Assembly: GCA_033065855.1 (NCBI GenBank) | Contig: JAVXUO010000619.1 | Coordinates: forward strand, 186,001 to 250,000 | Length of the DNA: 64,000 bases | Reading direction: 5' to 3' | DNA from: Escallonia rubra | Taxonomy: Eukaryota; Streptophyta; Magnoliopsida; Escalloniales; Escalloniaceae | Part shown: positions 35,469-47,677 of the stretch, piece after piece | Numbering within the stretch: the first letter of the stretch is position 1 | Layout: every line of letters begins with the position of its first letter | Made by a program: the position numbers and the translations under genes | Notes under the pieces: model-generated | Database searches by the model: none | What the model was told of the DNA's origin: nothing | Seen by the model: only the letters and a program-made list of their open reading frames with translations

Positions 35469-36500
35469 AATATACATATTGGGTTGAATTTGTAGCTTCG
35501 TACCAGTCTATGGATCTTTTCGGGGTATACTTGTAACTGTGGCGAGCTTGAATTAAAAACCCAAGCCTCACTATTTCATTATGTCAAGATACAAACATCA
35601 TTTGTATTGGGTTGCTATCACATACACTTGGATACAAAGTCTGCACAACTCTTGATCTTGCAAGTTCTTTATCTTGGTTTATGATATAGCTAGTTTTTGC
35701 GAGCATGCATTTAGATTGAAAATTTTATTAGATTCTGTACAAGCTCGCTGAAATATATATGAGTAGAACATGAACATATAAAATAATTCATGAATGAGCT
35801 CGTGAACAACTCGTATATACATATAAGTTGTATAGCAATATGTAGTATGAGATGTAATTAAGCATGTCATAAGCCCAACCCATAAGAGTCCCACAGCCCA
35901 AACCAGAACCAACCCATACGTACACTTCTCTAAACCTACTTCTAAAGCTTTGAAAGAAGGACTTACTTTCTTCTTTTTCTCCTTTTTCTTTATTCAGGTT
36001 CGTCCATCGGATGCGATGGCGATCATATTCAACAAATGACAATGCTAATATTCAGCAATGACATCGACATCCTTTGACTTGTTGTGCTAAAGTGAAGACA
36101 ATTAGTAGTGTTACGGTTTGAAATTGCAGAAATCTGCAACTTCGGGGTTCGTACCACATACCATGACCTTTCTTTTGACTTTATCCCCTAAAACTTGGTT
36201 TGATTTCCAAGTTCTAATTTCAAGATTCTTCAGGCTTGATTTTTGTTATTTTAGGGAATTTTTCTATTTGACTCTGAGAAATTAGGGCTTTGATTTGACA
36301 AATTGGATTTACCTTGTCCAAGTTGTCTCCATATTCCTTTCTTAAGAGCCGAGTCGAGCTTTGCTCACGTTCCTGTATATTTCCCGAGCACAAGTTCGAG
36401 CATGGACATAGAGCTCATTACCAAAATGAGCTGAGCTTAAACATGGTAAGTATTATCGAGCTCGACTTGACAAGCCGAGTCTCATTCACTCCCAGCCCTC
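35469..36500 (+). repeat. Direct repeat, right copy (partner at 23699-24640)
   Basis: It is collinear with the left copy. It has its own extra block near 36060-36290 and lacks the left copy's insertion. It ends with AGCCGAGTC...CAGCCCT. The two copies bracket the whole Copia/hAT cluster, about 11.8 kb apart start to start. Confidence 0.75.
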
Positions 36501-36976
36501 TGCATTATCACTTTTACGATGTATATACTATCGTCGAAGAAATATGATAACCTATTTCTTATATTTGAGATGTATTGGAACACCACGACATCAATGCCTT
36601 CCATTTTTGGGTCATCCTTAGTCCACCTTATGATACTATATTGACAACTATGCTCTTCCTTCTTCTCTCTCCAAAACTCCCGAAAACCCCAGCCACTGGC
36701 TCTGGGTTAGAGGTGTCTTTGTTTAGTTAAAGACCCTCCCGCCCCCATCTCACTTCCTTTTTCTTCTACTCTTTTTCAATGTATTACATATTAATATATT
36801 GCCCTTTTTTGTTTGAATTTTGTGTCTCTCTTTATGAATTGGTTTTAGCTTCGTAAAGATAAAGATAATATATGTTCATGGTTTATCTTATTGGATTTGT
36901 GGTTACCTCTTTCAATCGCGAAGTTGCTTTTCTCTCTTTTGGATAACGGTTGGTTGACCTCTTTTGGTAGCTAATG
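36501..36976. other. Intergenic sequence, no feature recognised
   Basis: AT-rich sequence with no coding or repeat signal that I can support. Confidence 0.4.
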
Positions 36977-38639
36977 CACTACAACAAAAAGGACTTTTAG
37001 CGACGGACTTTTCCGTCGCTAAAAGTCCAATTTCCGTCGATAAAGACTTTTAGCGACGGACTGCCCGTCGCTAAAAGTCTGTTGAGAAAAACCCCATCGC
37101 TAAAAGATTAGCGACGAAAATTGGTTATCCGTCGGTGAAAATCTACTTTTAGCGACATAAATAAATACTTTTAGCGACGGAATATTCCGTCAGTAAAAGT
37201 ATTTTTCAATTTCTGCAAAAAATTGTAAAATGGACTTTTAGCGACGGGAATTTCGTCGCTAAAAGAGGAAACCTTTTAGCGACGGAAAGTCCGTGACTAA
37301 AAGTCTATCCCTAATATTTGAAACCTTTCGTGGCATATATTTGTTGCTAAAAACCATCTATGATTTGTTTAAAATACTTATGGTGACATAATTTCATCGC
37401 TAAAAGTCCATAGCAAAAATTAAAAACAGGCTGTTTTCAATTTTTTTTATCTTTTAAAAAACCAAACTTGTTTCCTGTAATTGAATTCACACGAACAATA
37501 AAATCAACTAATCCATCGACAGTTAACCCTAATCAAATTTCATACACCATTAATTAACACTCAATACTAACTTTTACTAAATATAATAGATCACATCTTA
37601 CATATTCCGAAATAAAATTACAAGTTTCATCGAAACGAAAATTACAAAAATGAAACACCTCGTCTAGAGGTTCCATGAAAAAGGCTATAAAGATCACTTT
37701 ACATACATAAATGATAAACTCTCTCTTTCTCGTGCTCTTCATAACAGCACCAAGAGGACCACACAACACAGAGCTCTTTGAACTGCTACAAACCCCACCA
37801 CCTGCTCATCCACCTAAAATTTGAATCCAATAAAAAACAACATCATTAACCTAATTGGAACCAAAAATTAATTTTTTAATTTGAGATGAAAACCTATAAT
37901 GCTAATAACCAAACAAGCTCAATAATTAAACAACCTCCCAAGAATTGGTATCCCCAACAGTACATTTCAACCTCTCAAAATAGCTAAATAACCAAACAAG
38001 CTCAAGATCTATGCATCTTCCCTGGGTCGCCGTCCGATTGTCGCTCGTTGGCAAGAGAGAGATGCGAGAGTGAATTAAATGGGTGAGAGAGTCGGCGATG
38101 GAGAGCCCAAAGGTCAGAGGGAGACAGAGGCAGTGAAACTGAGTAGGCGGCTTGGGAGGTGGAGGTGGGATGGCGTGGGAGGTGGGCAGTGAAGCTGAGT
38201 CTGGGTGTGTGAGAGAGAGAGAGAGGAGGAGGAGGAGGAGGAGGAAGAGAAGAAGGGGAAAAGAGAGCGGCGGGGAGAAAGAGAAAAGGTTAGGTTTTTT
38301 TCTTCTTTTAGTCACATTTAGCAACGGATTCTAGCCCGTCGCTAAAAGTTTGTCGCTAAAATTACTTTAAACTTGTTTCAAAAATGAGAAAAATGAGAAA
38401 TTTTTTTAAAAAAAATTTAGCGAGGGATTATTCCGTCGGCAATAATCCGTCACTAAAAAATTTTATCGATGGAATTTTCTGTTAGTAAAGGTTTTTAGCG
38501 ACGGATATTTACCGACGGATAAATCCGTCGGTAAAGGCTATTTTTAGCAAAGCACCTTTAATGGCGGATAAATCCGTCGATAAAACTACTTTTAGCGACG
38601 GATCTAAATCCGTCGCTAAAGACTGTTTTTCTTGTAGTG
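36977..38639. mobile_element. CACTA (En/Spm) non-autonomous element, 1663 bp
   Basis: Termini are CACTACAACAAAAAGG and the inverse of CACTACAAGAAAAACAG. Both ends carry many subterminal TTTTAGCGACGG motifs in both orientations, the typical CACTA arrangement. The 3-bp flanks are ATG and ATT, so the target duplication is imperfect. The interior has a CT/GA-rich tract (38060-38290) whose open frames are low-complexity. No transposase is seen. Confidence 0.9.
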
Positions 38640-39089
38640 ATTGTATAGATCTAATGTACGTGACATAATGTGCCAATGTTCATTGCTTTAAGTTGATTTT
38701 CCTAGTCGTTGGTAGCGGGGAAGTGCACTAGGGACATGACTTATATGATTTTGTACTTTGAGAAATTCAACTTATGTTCGTGGAGGGAATACTAAATAAT
38801 ATGATTGTCCTCCATAGTTTTTGGTAATCTAGTACTCTTTAGAGGATATTGTATTTTTTTAATCGACTAGAACAATTAAGTTTTTTGGGCTGGCAAAATA
38901 ATATATCTATATAATACATAATTACACCGAAACCATATTAAGGGACTTCGACAAGGTTTACATCGTGAAGAGACCACATAGCTAGGTAGATTCCACATGG
39001 TTATGTCCAGCCTTGCACAATGTGATTCATACTTGTGCCTTCCCCCATTCCCACCGACCCAGCTGATAACATCGTGTTTGTAGCACCTT
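38640..39089. other. Intergenic sequence, no feature recognised
   Basis: AT-rich spacer between the CACTA element and LTR-derived DNA. Confidence 0.4.
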
Positions 39090-42000
39090 ATCGCCAATGC
39101 TGCGGTTGTTGCTTGTAGAGTCGCGCCCCTCGGCACTCTCTCAATCTACCACGTCCCATCGTCGTTGGTCCACCCTTTCACCACATAATGCTTCTCGCTT
39201 GCGGCCCTATTACGTGCATCGTGCTTTGGGCATTGACCTCATCATACACCATTCGCCGTGCTTGTGCCATGTCCTTCGTCGGGACGCTTGAGTACTGCGA
39301 CCTCGACCGTGCCCCTGCGTTGTGATGCACTAGTGTCCCTAATACTTAGTAGGTGGTGCGCGAGGCAGCTCGACCCACCTACTTCAACCGTCTATTGATC
39401 TGTGTTTGCCGCGGTAGCCAGTGCCATGACTTTTGAAGACGTCCAAGCCCCCAAAAACTTAGTAGATGGTGCGCGAGGTAGCTCAACCACCTACTCCTTA
39501 CTTTCGTTGTTTTGGCATCCATCATTGCGCTCCCTCACCATGAGGCCCGATGATGCCAAAGCATCCCAGTACTCAGTATGTGGTGAGCAAGGCGGATCAA
39601 TCCACCAACTCCTTTCTTTCGTTGTTCTTCGTTCGCCATCAATCACCTACTCAGTATGTCGTAACACCCGACCCTACCCCTGCCCCTGTCGTCGTGCCCT
39701 CTCATCGCAGTGCCCAACGATGTTCGAACTCTTAAAAATTCAATAGGTGGTACGCGAGGTGGCATGAATCACCTACTCATTATATTTTTTGTTCAGTGAC
39801 AATGCCTGCGACACCCATGCCAATACACAACAGAATTTTTTCTCAGTACGGACTAGCTGGTTTGCCCCTCCATGCATACCACATGCAAGGGGGCTTCTAT
39901 TGCTAGTCCATCCTGACTATGCACTTTTGACTGCTCTTGTAACACGTAAACGAGTATTCAACGGTCAAAGTTCGACACTACCAAACCGGTAAACCAGAGG
40001 CACATACTCATGTCACGTGTTGCGCTTTGCGCACAAAAATATTCTATGCGTTTGAATTTACATAGCGTGTCGCGCCTTTGTCTAAAAAGTAATCTAAGTG
40101 TTAAGATCGACATTGCTCTTTCCCCAAATGGGTTGATCATTGGCTTTCCCCTCAAAAGGTTTGGTCAATGGCTTTCCTCCCAAGAGGTTGACCAATGGCT
40201 TTCCCTGACGGGGCTGCCCCTGAATCTTCCCTCCTTACTCCTTGAAGGGTTCCCTTCCTTTGGGGTCTTCCGATTCGTTGCCCTTTAGGGGCTCCCAATC
40301 ATTGGTGTATTCTCCTCACATCTTGGGGGCTCCCTTGACTCACCTCTTATTCTCTCCTCCCCTTGAGAGCTCCATGCTCCACAATGCCAGCGACAGTCAC
40401 GTGATGACATTCGATCGTGCCCGAGCTCCGTCTCAGAATCAGGTACCGTCAACAAGACGTCCGTCGTTGTGACCCCTAAGCGCCGTCTACGTATCACGTG
40501 CCCCATGCACGATGTCCGTTGTCATGACCCTTGACTTCCATCCCACGTCACTTTCCCATTGCCGCGACACCCGACCACGTCTCAGCGTCACATGCCCTTA
40601 CCAACACGCCCGTTACCTAGCCCATCGTGCAGCGATGTTCGACCATGCCTGAGTGCAACCTCCCTGTATACGTCCCCCCGTCACTGTTTCCCTCGGTTGC
40701 ACCCATCCACTGTTGCCGTATCACATGCCTCCCGTACAATGATTAGTGACCATGCCCCATTAATCGTGCCAAAGCACTGCAAACATCACGTCGTGCCCAT
40801 GTGTCGCGCCACTTGTAGAGTCGAGTCCCCTGACACTCTATTAATTTACCACGTACCCGGCATTGGTCCATCCTTTCACCACACAATGTGCACCTTGCCT
40901 TGATCATGAAACATGCTCTAATCCACTTTTTGGAGTGTGAAACATCCTTCAGGGTAGGCAACTCTTTTGGGTCACTATCTTAGGGAGCTCTGAGTGCTGT
41001 GGCATTACTTTGAGTCTTTGACTCGTTGAGTAGACGAATCCTTCAAGACACTACCTTAGCAGGCTCAAAATGCTCTGCCACAAGGATTAATTACGGGGAT
41101 AGGCAACTTATCTGGGACACTATCTCTGCCAGCAAGCTCCAAGTGCTCTGACATGAAGACTCGTCTCCTACCAGGTAGGTGACTCATCTGAGACACTACC
41201 TCTGCCCGTCGGTTAGAGTCTCTTCAAGGACACTACCTTGGCACACTCTAAGTGCTCTGGCATAATGACTCATCACTGGGATGGGCGATTCCTCCATGAC
41301 ACTATCTCCCTCAGGGAGCTCCAAGTGAACCGGCATGAGGATTTCCCTCTCTTCAAGGAGGCAACTCCTTGGGGACACTGTCTTAACATGTCGGGTAGGC
41401 GACTTCTTTTGGACACTAACTTGGCCCGTCAGGTTGGCGACTCCTCTAGGACATTACCTTGGTACGCTCTTAGTGCTCTGGCACAAGGACTCACCCGCTA
41501 AATAAGCGACGCCTCTGGGACATTATCTCGCCAGGGGGTTTGCATGACTAGTCTACGTCCTCAGTCACAAAGGGCTCTTCATCATTACCCCTAAGGACTA
41601 TGATCCCCAGGTCACTCTTAGATGTGAGCAGGTCTCTAGAGAGCATCATGCCCAATCCATCTGGTAGTGGGCGTCATGCTTTTGCCTTTTCTGCCAGATT
41701 TTCTGCTTTTCTCGACACCCTTTTGGGACTCAGTAAGGCCTTTGGACTAGTGGCTAGATGAAAGGAGGTTTCTTTGGCCGTACCGGAACTATGTGAGAAA
41801 GTTTACTAGAAAGACCGAATGAAGCTGTGCGGGACAGACCGGGTATGTATGTGACAACACATGTATACCTTTGCTTATGAATAATGGACTTTGAATTTCA
41901 TTTCAGAAGATTGGAACTCCTTTCGCATTTCACTTTCTCACTCTAGAACTCTTGAATTCCAAATCTAGAGAATTCTAAAGAGAGAGACACACAGGAGCCT

Positions 42001-42200
42001 GTCGTTGGACCTTGACTCTAAACTTAAACGTTGGACTATGACTGTCCCCGTGTATTCAACCCGTGCCTTTGCCCTTGCAGCACTGCCACTCCTAATTAAG
42101 GCTCAATTTGGGAAGCCTTTTCTCTAAACTTGGCTCTGACTCAGACTGCATTGTTTGTGGCACCTCCACATATCTTTGAACCCGCTTCCATGACATCGCA
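39090..42200 (+). mobile_element. LTR-derived DNA of the 6861-8765 family, rearranged
   Basis: From about 39898 (TATTGCTAGTCCATCC) to 42200 the order matches the solo LTR at 6861: a GC-rich head, then GGGACACTATCT / AAGTGCTCTGGC-type repeats, a leader with TTTCTCACTCTAGAA, and the tail TGGCACCTCCACAT...GAACCCGCTTCC. The part before 39898 resembles an internal LTR stretch (GTAGAGTCGCGCCCC versus 40808) and carries four degenerate repeats around CTTAGTAGGTGGTGCGCGAG, so it may be a second fragment. No target duplication is evident. No gag-pol is present. Confidence 0.7.
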
Positions 42201-42476
42201 CATATTATTGCCAAACAACGGCAAGAAAAATAGAACTAAAAGTACTAGGTGGAGGTGAGGATTGTTGAAACAAGGAAAGACGAGAAAGTAATGCCTCTCA
42301 CAAGGGAAAGACACCCGCCATGATAGCAAGGATTTTACTAGATACAGAAAGCAAAGAGAAGTTAAGTGAAGGGTTATATGTTAACTTGAGTCTTGGGAGT
42401 TAAAAGTTAGAAACATGTTATTTTTACCTTGTTCATATGCTTTGACACCTTTTTTTGTCGCTTAAATTGTATAATA

Positions 42477-42843
42477 CTCCATCCGTTCTACATAATTTGA
42501 TTGTTTTTTTACATGCAGATCAAGGATATTGATTATATATTGTATGTTTTCTATTTTACCCTTTACAGATAGAAAAGAAAGAAAGTGAGTCAGGAGAGAG
42601 AAAATGAATAGTAGAGTGTTAAATGTGCATGAGAAATAGAGTAAAAAGTATAAGAAGTTAGGTCAGGAGAAAGAAAATGAGTTGGTAGAGACTTAAATGT
42701 GGAGAGAAAATTAGAATTAAAAAAATATAAAAGTTATAAGCATGTAAAAATATTTACATAATCTTTTTTAATTTGAAAAATGAGCAATTCTTGTGTGACG
42801 ACCTATAAAGAAAATATAATTAATTTATATGAGATGGAGGGAG
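42477..42843. mobile_element. Stowaway-like MITE, 367 bp
   Basis: Termini are CTCCATCCGTTCTAC and GATGGAGGGAG, flanked by TA on both sides, the Stowaway target duplication. The interior matches the MITE at 4460-4817 (ATTTTACCCTTTA, GAGTCAGGAGAGAG). Its last 33 bases are included in the 368-bp duplication described next. Confidence 0.88.
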
Positions 42844-43178
42844 TATTAATTATTGTTAACCTTTGGCGACAAATGACAAAAAGGTAGCCTTTCTCTAACA
42901 TTTATAGGAAATACGAGCTAAGCTCGACATATTGCTAAAATCTCAAACGTTAGTATCACTAAAATATACCTAGTGCTGAAATTTTGAAAAGTGAAGTTTA
43001 AAATGTCAACTTTCAAAGTAATTTGTAATCATCTTTGACATTTCTATTTTACTCTACATAATCGGGATGCCACACACATATTACTGGAGACACGCATAAC
43101 TACCCTCCCTTAGCTTTGCATTATAATATGTCCACTCGGTTTTGGACAGACCCTCATTAGTTTGCCAATTAATGTCCA
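42811..43178 (+). repeat. 368-bp direct duplication, copy 1
   Basis: It is nearly identical to 44699-45068, with only a few substitutions and small indels. It begins inside the Stowaway-like MITE and ends at AATTAATGTCCA. It is followed by an 18-base copy of TTTTGGACAGACCCTCAT, which also occurs inside the duplicated block at about 43140. Confidence 0.92.
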
Positions 43179-43204
43179 CGACGTTTTGGACAGACCCTCA
43201 TAGT

Positions 43205-43640
43205 ATTACTCCACGACGTTCGTCACCGTGCGTGTGCGCCATTCTCATGATACATGCCCCGGCACCAAGTATTGTATCTGCGACATTCGTCGCCGCGCCT
43301 GCGCGCCATTCTCATGATACGTGCCCCAACACCAGGTATTGCTCCGCGACGTTCGTCGCCGCACCCGGGCGCCATTCTCATCATACGTGCCCCCGGCACC
43401 AAGTATTGCTCCGCGACGTTCGTCGCTGCGCCCGTGCGCCATTCTCATCATACGTGCCCCCGGCACCAAGTATTGTCTTCGCGACGTTCGTCGCCGCGCC
43501 CGTGCGCCACTTCCATAACATGTGCCCACGACACCAGGTATTGTCTCCGCAACGTTCGTTGCCGCGCCCGTGCGCCACTTTCATAACATGTGCCCCGGCA
43601 CCAGGTATTGTCTCGTGCTGTACGCACCGCGCCCATGCGC
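43205..43640. repeat. Tandem array of about 60 bp in the truncated LTR
   Basis: Roughly seven copies contain CGACGTTCGTCGCCGCGCC, GTGCGCCATTCTCAT and GTGCCCCCGGCACCA. Open frames on both strands here are products of the repeat. Confidence 0.85.
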
Positions 43641-43659
43641 CACAATCAAGTTACATGCT

Positions 43660-43915
43660 TCTGGGATGGGCTCACAACCTAATAGCCATCGCCATCTCAA
43701 TCACAGGGGGGCTTCGGCCCTCATACCGGGATGAGCTCACAACCTTATAGCCATCGCCATCTCAATCACAGGGGGGCTTTGGCCCTCGTACCGGGATGGG
43801 CTCACAACCTTATAGCCATCGCCGTCTCAATCACAGTGGGGGCTTCGGCCCTCACACTCGAGATGGGCTCACAACCTTATAGCCATCGCCGTCATAATCA
43901 CGGGGGGCTCCGGCA
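43660..43915. repeat. Tandem array of about 64 bp in the truncated LTR
   Basis: Four copies contain GATGGGCTCACAACC, TATAGCCATCGCC and TCAATCACAGGGGGGCTT. Confidence 0.85.
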
Positions 43916-44698
43916 CGAGGACCCCTCGCAGCGGACTCTGAGCACTAAGCTGCGAGCATGTCCACTCATGTTACTGTTGATCGTCGACACCACCAAGGCA
44001 ATGACCCATGGGTCACTTCGGGACGGGAGCAAGTCCTCGGAGGGCATCGCGCCTAGTCCGCCTGGCAGTTGGCTACAGGGGCAACCCTCACCGTTGTCAG
44101 GTTCTCTGCGCGTCTCTTGACACACCTCGTGGGATTCAGTAAGGGCTTGGACCGGTGGCTGGAGCAACGGGCTTACTCTGATCATGCTGTCATGGTATGG
44201 TCAGTCTTCTCAGACAGGTAGAACGACGCTGTGCGAGGCAGGCAACGCGAATTTGGGAACCGGTATTTTGGGACCCTTGGTGACGTGTCACTCCCAGGGG
44301 ACGACATGTGACACTTTATGACATAAGCACACTGTTTCCTATAAATAGTGAACTTTATGACTCAAAAAGGGACTTCTTCTTCATTCTCACAAAATCACTT
44401 TCTTACTCTAGAATTTGGGAGCTCTTGGATTCTAGTGAGAGAAAGACAAATTGGACATAACTTTGGACCGTAACATTGGACCCCGACTCGGACCCTGACT
44501 TGGACTGTCGACTGCCGGTCCTGTTCGTCTCAGCCTTGCCTTCGCAGCACTGCCACTCCTCACGGCCTGTCTGGGAAGCCTTGCTCTCTGCCCTTACTCC
44601 GTCCTTGATGTCTCTCACTTTGGATATTTGGAAGCTGACTCGGATTGCAGCCTTTGTGGCACCTCCACGTAGGTACGAACCCACTTTCCTTGGCATAA

Positions 44699-45068
44699 AA
44701 AATATAATTAATTTATATGAGATGGAGGGAGTATTAATTATTGTTAACCTTTGGCGACAAATGACAAAAAGGTAGCCTTTCTCTAACATTTATAGGAAAT
44801 ACAAGCTAAGCTCGACATATTGCTAAAATCTCAAACGTTAGTATCACTAAAATATACCTAGTGCTCAAATTTTGAAAAGTGAAGTCTATTAAATGTCAAC
44901 TTTCAAAGTAATTTGTAATCATCTTTGACATTTCTATTTTACTCTACATAATCGGGATGCCACACACATATTACTGGAGACACGCATAACTACCCTCCCT
45001 TAGCTTTGCATTATAATATGTCCACTCGGTTTTGGACAGACCCTCATTAGTTTGCCAATTAATGTCCA
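44699..45068 (+). repeat. 368-bp direct duplication, copy 2
   Basis: It directly follows the LTR end and starts with the last bases of the Stowaway-like MITE, which is otherwise absent here. It shows that DNA from 42811-43178 was copied to the other side of the LTR fragment. Confidence 0.92.
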
Positions 45069-45661
45069 TTCAAGGACGGAGGACAAGTGGTGGGTGTGTA
45101 CAACTCATCCAACCGACAAAAGCTCAGGTCTGACTTTCTCCTAAAATATAGTCCATAGAGATTATAGACAAGGACGTGAATTGATGCGAATGTCTATTGA
45201 AGCCAAAGTTGTCCTTGACAATGCATCCTGAAGTTACTTGTGAAAATTTCATAACATTTGACAGCTAATCATACATAAGTGCCAATGCTGACTGATACCT
45301 TAGGAACGCCGTGGAATTATACAATAGATAGACTAGCATAAGATGTAAACCTCACCCCTAGAGAAAAGAGCAAACACAACTCTCACACACCCAAAACATG
45401 CCTCCGGCAGTTAAAATCAAACTATCGTGCCGTGGATCTCGATTATCAGCTGCACTTGATGAACTTTTTCATCAAAAAAAGTTCATCATCACTAAAAATT
45501 ATATGGATCTTGTGGCATTTGCAGCAACAGTATCCCTTGTAGTGACCAAATCCCTTTTTAGTGACAAAATCCACATGCAAGCGTAGCTTATTTATTTATT
45601 CTTAACAGCAAAAGATCCAAAATCCGTATGGCCTAAGGCCGGCCACAAAGCCCAACAATTC
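45069..45661. other. Intergenic sequence downstream of the PLAT gene
   Basis: No gene is recognised; it includes the presumed 3' UTR of the minus-strand PLAT gene. Confidence 0.45.
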
Positions 45662-46304
45662 TTACATGACTGAAACCACAGAGGAACCAGAAGCATCAAT
45701 CACTTGCCGACCATCCAGTTCACCACCATCGTCGGACGTGCACGAGTTCCTGATGGCGGTGAGCTCGTACGGCGAGGTGTCGGTGGCCAGCCACTGCTCC
45801 ACCGTGAAGAGCTGCTGGGCACAGGCGATGTGGGCGCCGGTGGTGGTCACCTCCACGTAGTTGACGTACCATCCGTGGTGCGGGCCAGTACCGTCGGAGG
45901 TCAGGTTCATGGAGCACACCGGGCCTGTCAGACAAGGGCCTCTGCCGCTGAAGATGTCCAGGTTACCCCTCTCGAAGTAGTTGTAGCCCGGGCCCATCAG
46001 CCCGCCCCAGGCCTCCAGATTGTTGATGCGCACGCCGTAGCCGTCGGCGTCGTACAGGGTCAGAGTGATGTTCGAGTCCGTCCCGGCCCTTATGATCGAG
46101 CCGGTCCTGATGTAGACCGTGTAAACACAATCCGGCGCCTGTATTTAACAAACAAACCGAATGCAAGATCTGTTAACATGGGCATAAAGGGGTAGTTGTG
46201 CTTATGGGTTTTGTTGAGTGGCTTACCGCCGATCGGGCGATGGTGGCGACGGAGAAGGCGATGAAGAGATGGAACCAGACATTGCTATTGAGTCCTCCAC
46301 CCAT
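45662..46304 (-). CDS. PLAT domain-containing stress protein, two exons
   Basis: Exon 1 is 46304-46227 and exon 2 is 46138-45662, joined by an 88-bp GT-AG intron in phase 0. The product is 184 residues, close to the about 180 of Arabidopsis PLAT1. Residues 1-26 form a signal peptide (VWFHLFIAFSVATIA) followed by APDCVYTVYIRTGS. The single PLAT/LH2 beta-sandwich spans about residues 30-150 (TLYDADGYG, WGGLMGPGYNYFERGNLD, HHGWYVNYVEVTTTG, EQWLATDTSPYEL). Secreted or ER-associated PLAT proteins of this type are linked to abiotic-stress tolerance and growth in Arabidopsis. Domain and length look complete. The exact paralogue (PLAT1, 2 or 3-like) cannot be told, so no symbol is given. Codon use is GC-rich compared with the flanks, as in a genuine gene. 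Confidence 0.93.
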
Positions 46305-47677
46305 GGCTGATGGCTTTCCTTTTCTCTGTTTGTTTGTCTCTCAATAATTGCTAAAAATGGTCTATAAAAGCATGCGATCTTATGAAAATCTGTATACGTG
46401 AGCTGTATAATGTATGTGCCTTTATGTAGATAGACCTTTTATTGAGTTGAGTTGGTCGTGTAGATAAGGGGCACATGTTCATATCGTCTAGGTTTGAAGA
46501 CATGATTTCTTTCTTTAGCTCGGGTAGAAATTTCAACCTATTATGATTTGCCACGTTTGTATGCAGAATATAAGAAGTCCAGAGAAAAAATTGAGACCAA
46601 CAAACCTACTTGTGACCCGTGTGTGTTTATATTTGGTGTGTTTGTGAACGTGTGTTTATATTGTGTTGTTTTGTATAGTGTGGCTAGGAAAAAACAAAGG
46701 AGGGAGAAAAAAAAAAAGGAAGAAAACGTTGGATAACCCATGGGTATACGCGGCCCAACTTGGGTTCTTGATTGTTCTAAGAAAATGCTACCTGTAAGCA
46801 GGGCAACAAGCGAGCCGAAGATTACTCGGCTCGTAAAGGAGTGCTCAGACTCGTGATCATTAAATTTACAAATGTTTGCACTCAGATTATGTTTGTCACG
46901 AGTTCTAAATTCATGATCAAACTCGTACTCCATAATTTATATGAGTAGAAGCTAAGGTTGGCTTGACGAAGGTAATGGCGTTGAATTTTGAAAAGAAAAA
47001 AAAAACTTGGACCGTTACAGTTTTTTTTATACATAAATGAAAACCTAATTTTAGAATTCGGTATTCACTGAACCAGATACTGAAAAACTATTCACCTATT
47101 ACTCTGAAAAGACGCGAAAATCGAATTGTACTCACCATATTCCCCATATCATAGAGAAGAAATCAATTTAGTGAGAAAGAAAGATTTGATTAACTATTGC
47201 TCCCAATCCAATAACATAAAATGATGCCACCTGTGCAGTCGTATTAAACGAGCCTTAAATTGTTTTCCATCTTGTTCGTTTAATAAATTAAAAGAACATG
47301 AACGAATTTTTAACGAACGAATTGAACTTGATTACAAGCAGCTTACTTTGCTTGCAGCATTACTAGTAAAACATCGAGTAAATTTTATCCGTACCCACCA
47401 TAACTGTACCCACGATGGACAACCCGCGGGTACCCCTTTGCCATGTCTCTACTTGGCTCACTTTTTTGGAAACGTGGTTAAGATGAAAATTTCTTAAGCA
47501 TTTGAAGATGTAGCAAATTTCTTATTAACGGAGCTTGTTGGAGTCCACTAAGCACGTAATTTTCTGAGTGTCCACTGATAGGTTTAGTCCAAACAAAAGT
47601 TCAAAGAATAAGTGGTGTGTTGCTTATAAGCATCAAGTGTGATCTTACTTTGGAGTGTTGCAGTAACATTTAACTAA
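46305..47677. other. PLAT upstream region and intergenic DNA
   Basis: It contains the PLAT promoter. The stretch 46790-47380 is rich in CGAGCC and GAACGAA-type words and begins and ends with AAGCAG / CTTGC-like motifs, possibly an eroded hAT element, but I could not define ends or target duplications. Confidence 0.35.

Larger units (their letters stand above)
43180..44695 (+). mobile_element. 5'-truncated LTR of the 6861-8765 family, between the two 368-bp copies
   Basis: The right end matches the family tail (TGGCACCTCCACGTAGG...CCCACTTTCCTTGGCA). A TATA box TCCTATAAATAG lies near 44336, preceded by TGACGTGTCACTCCC (about 44281). The left end is truncated within a tandem array. The LTR is in the same orientation as its two relatives. 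No internal retrotransposon domain accompanies it. Confidence 0.75.

Noticed and set aside
37926..38334. 132-aa minus-strand frame as a secreted protein
   Set aside because: Its hydrophobic leader is a translation of a GA/CT-rich tract inside a CACTA element.
43205..43915. CRISPR array
   Set aside because: Repeats are contiguous minisatellite units without unique spacers, in plant LTR DNA.
43142..44120. 202-aa and overlapping frames as genes
   Set aside because: They are translations of the 60-bp and 64-bp tandem arrays of a truncated LTR.
46790..47390. Another hAT element
   Set aside because: Subterminal-like CGAGCC and GAACGAA words are present, but no matching ends or 8-bp duplication could be found.
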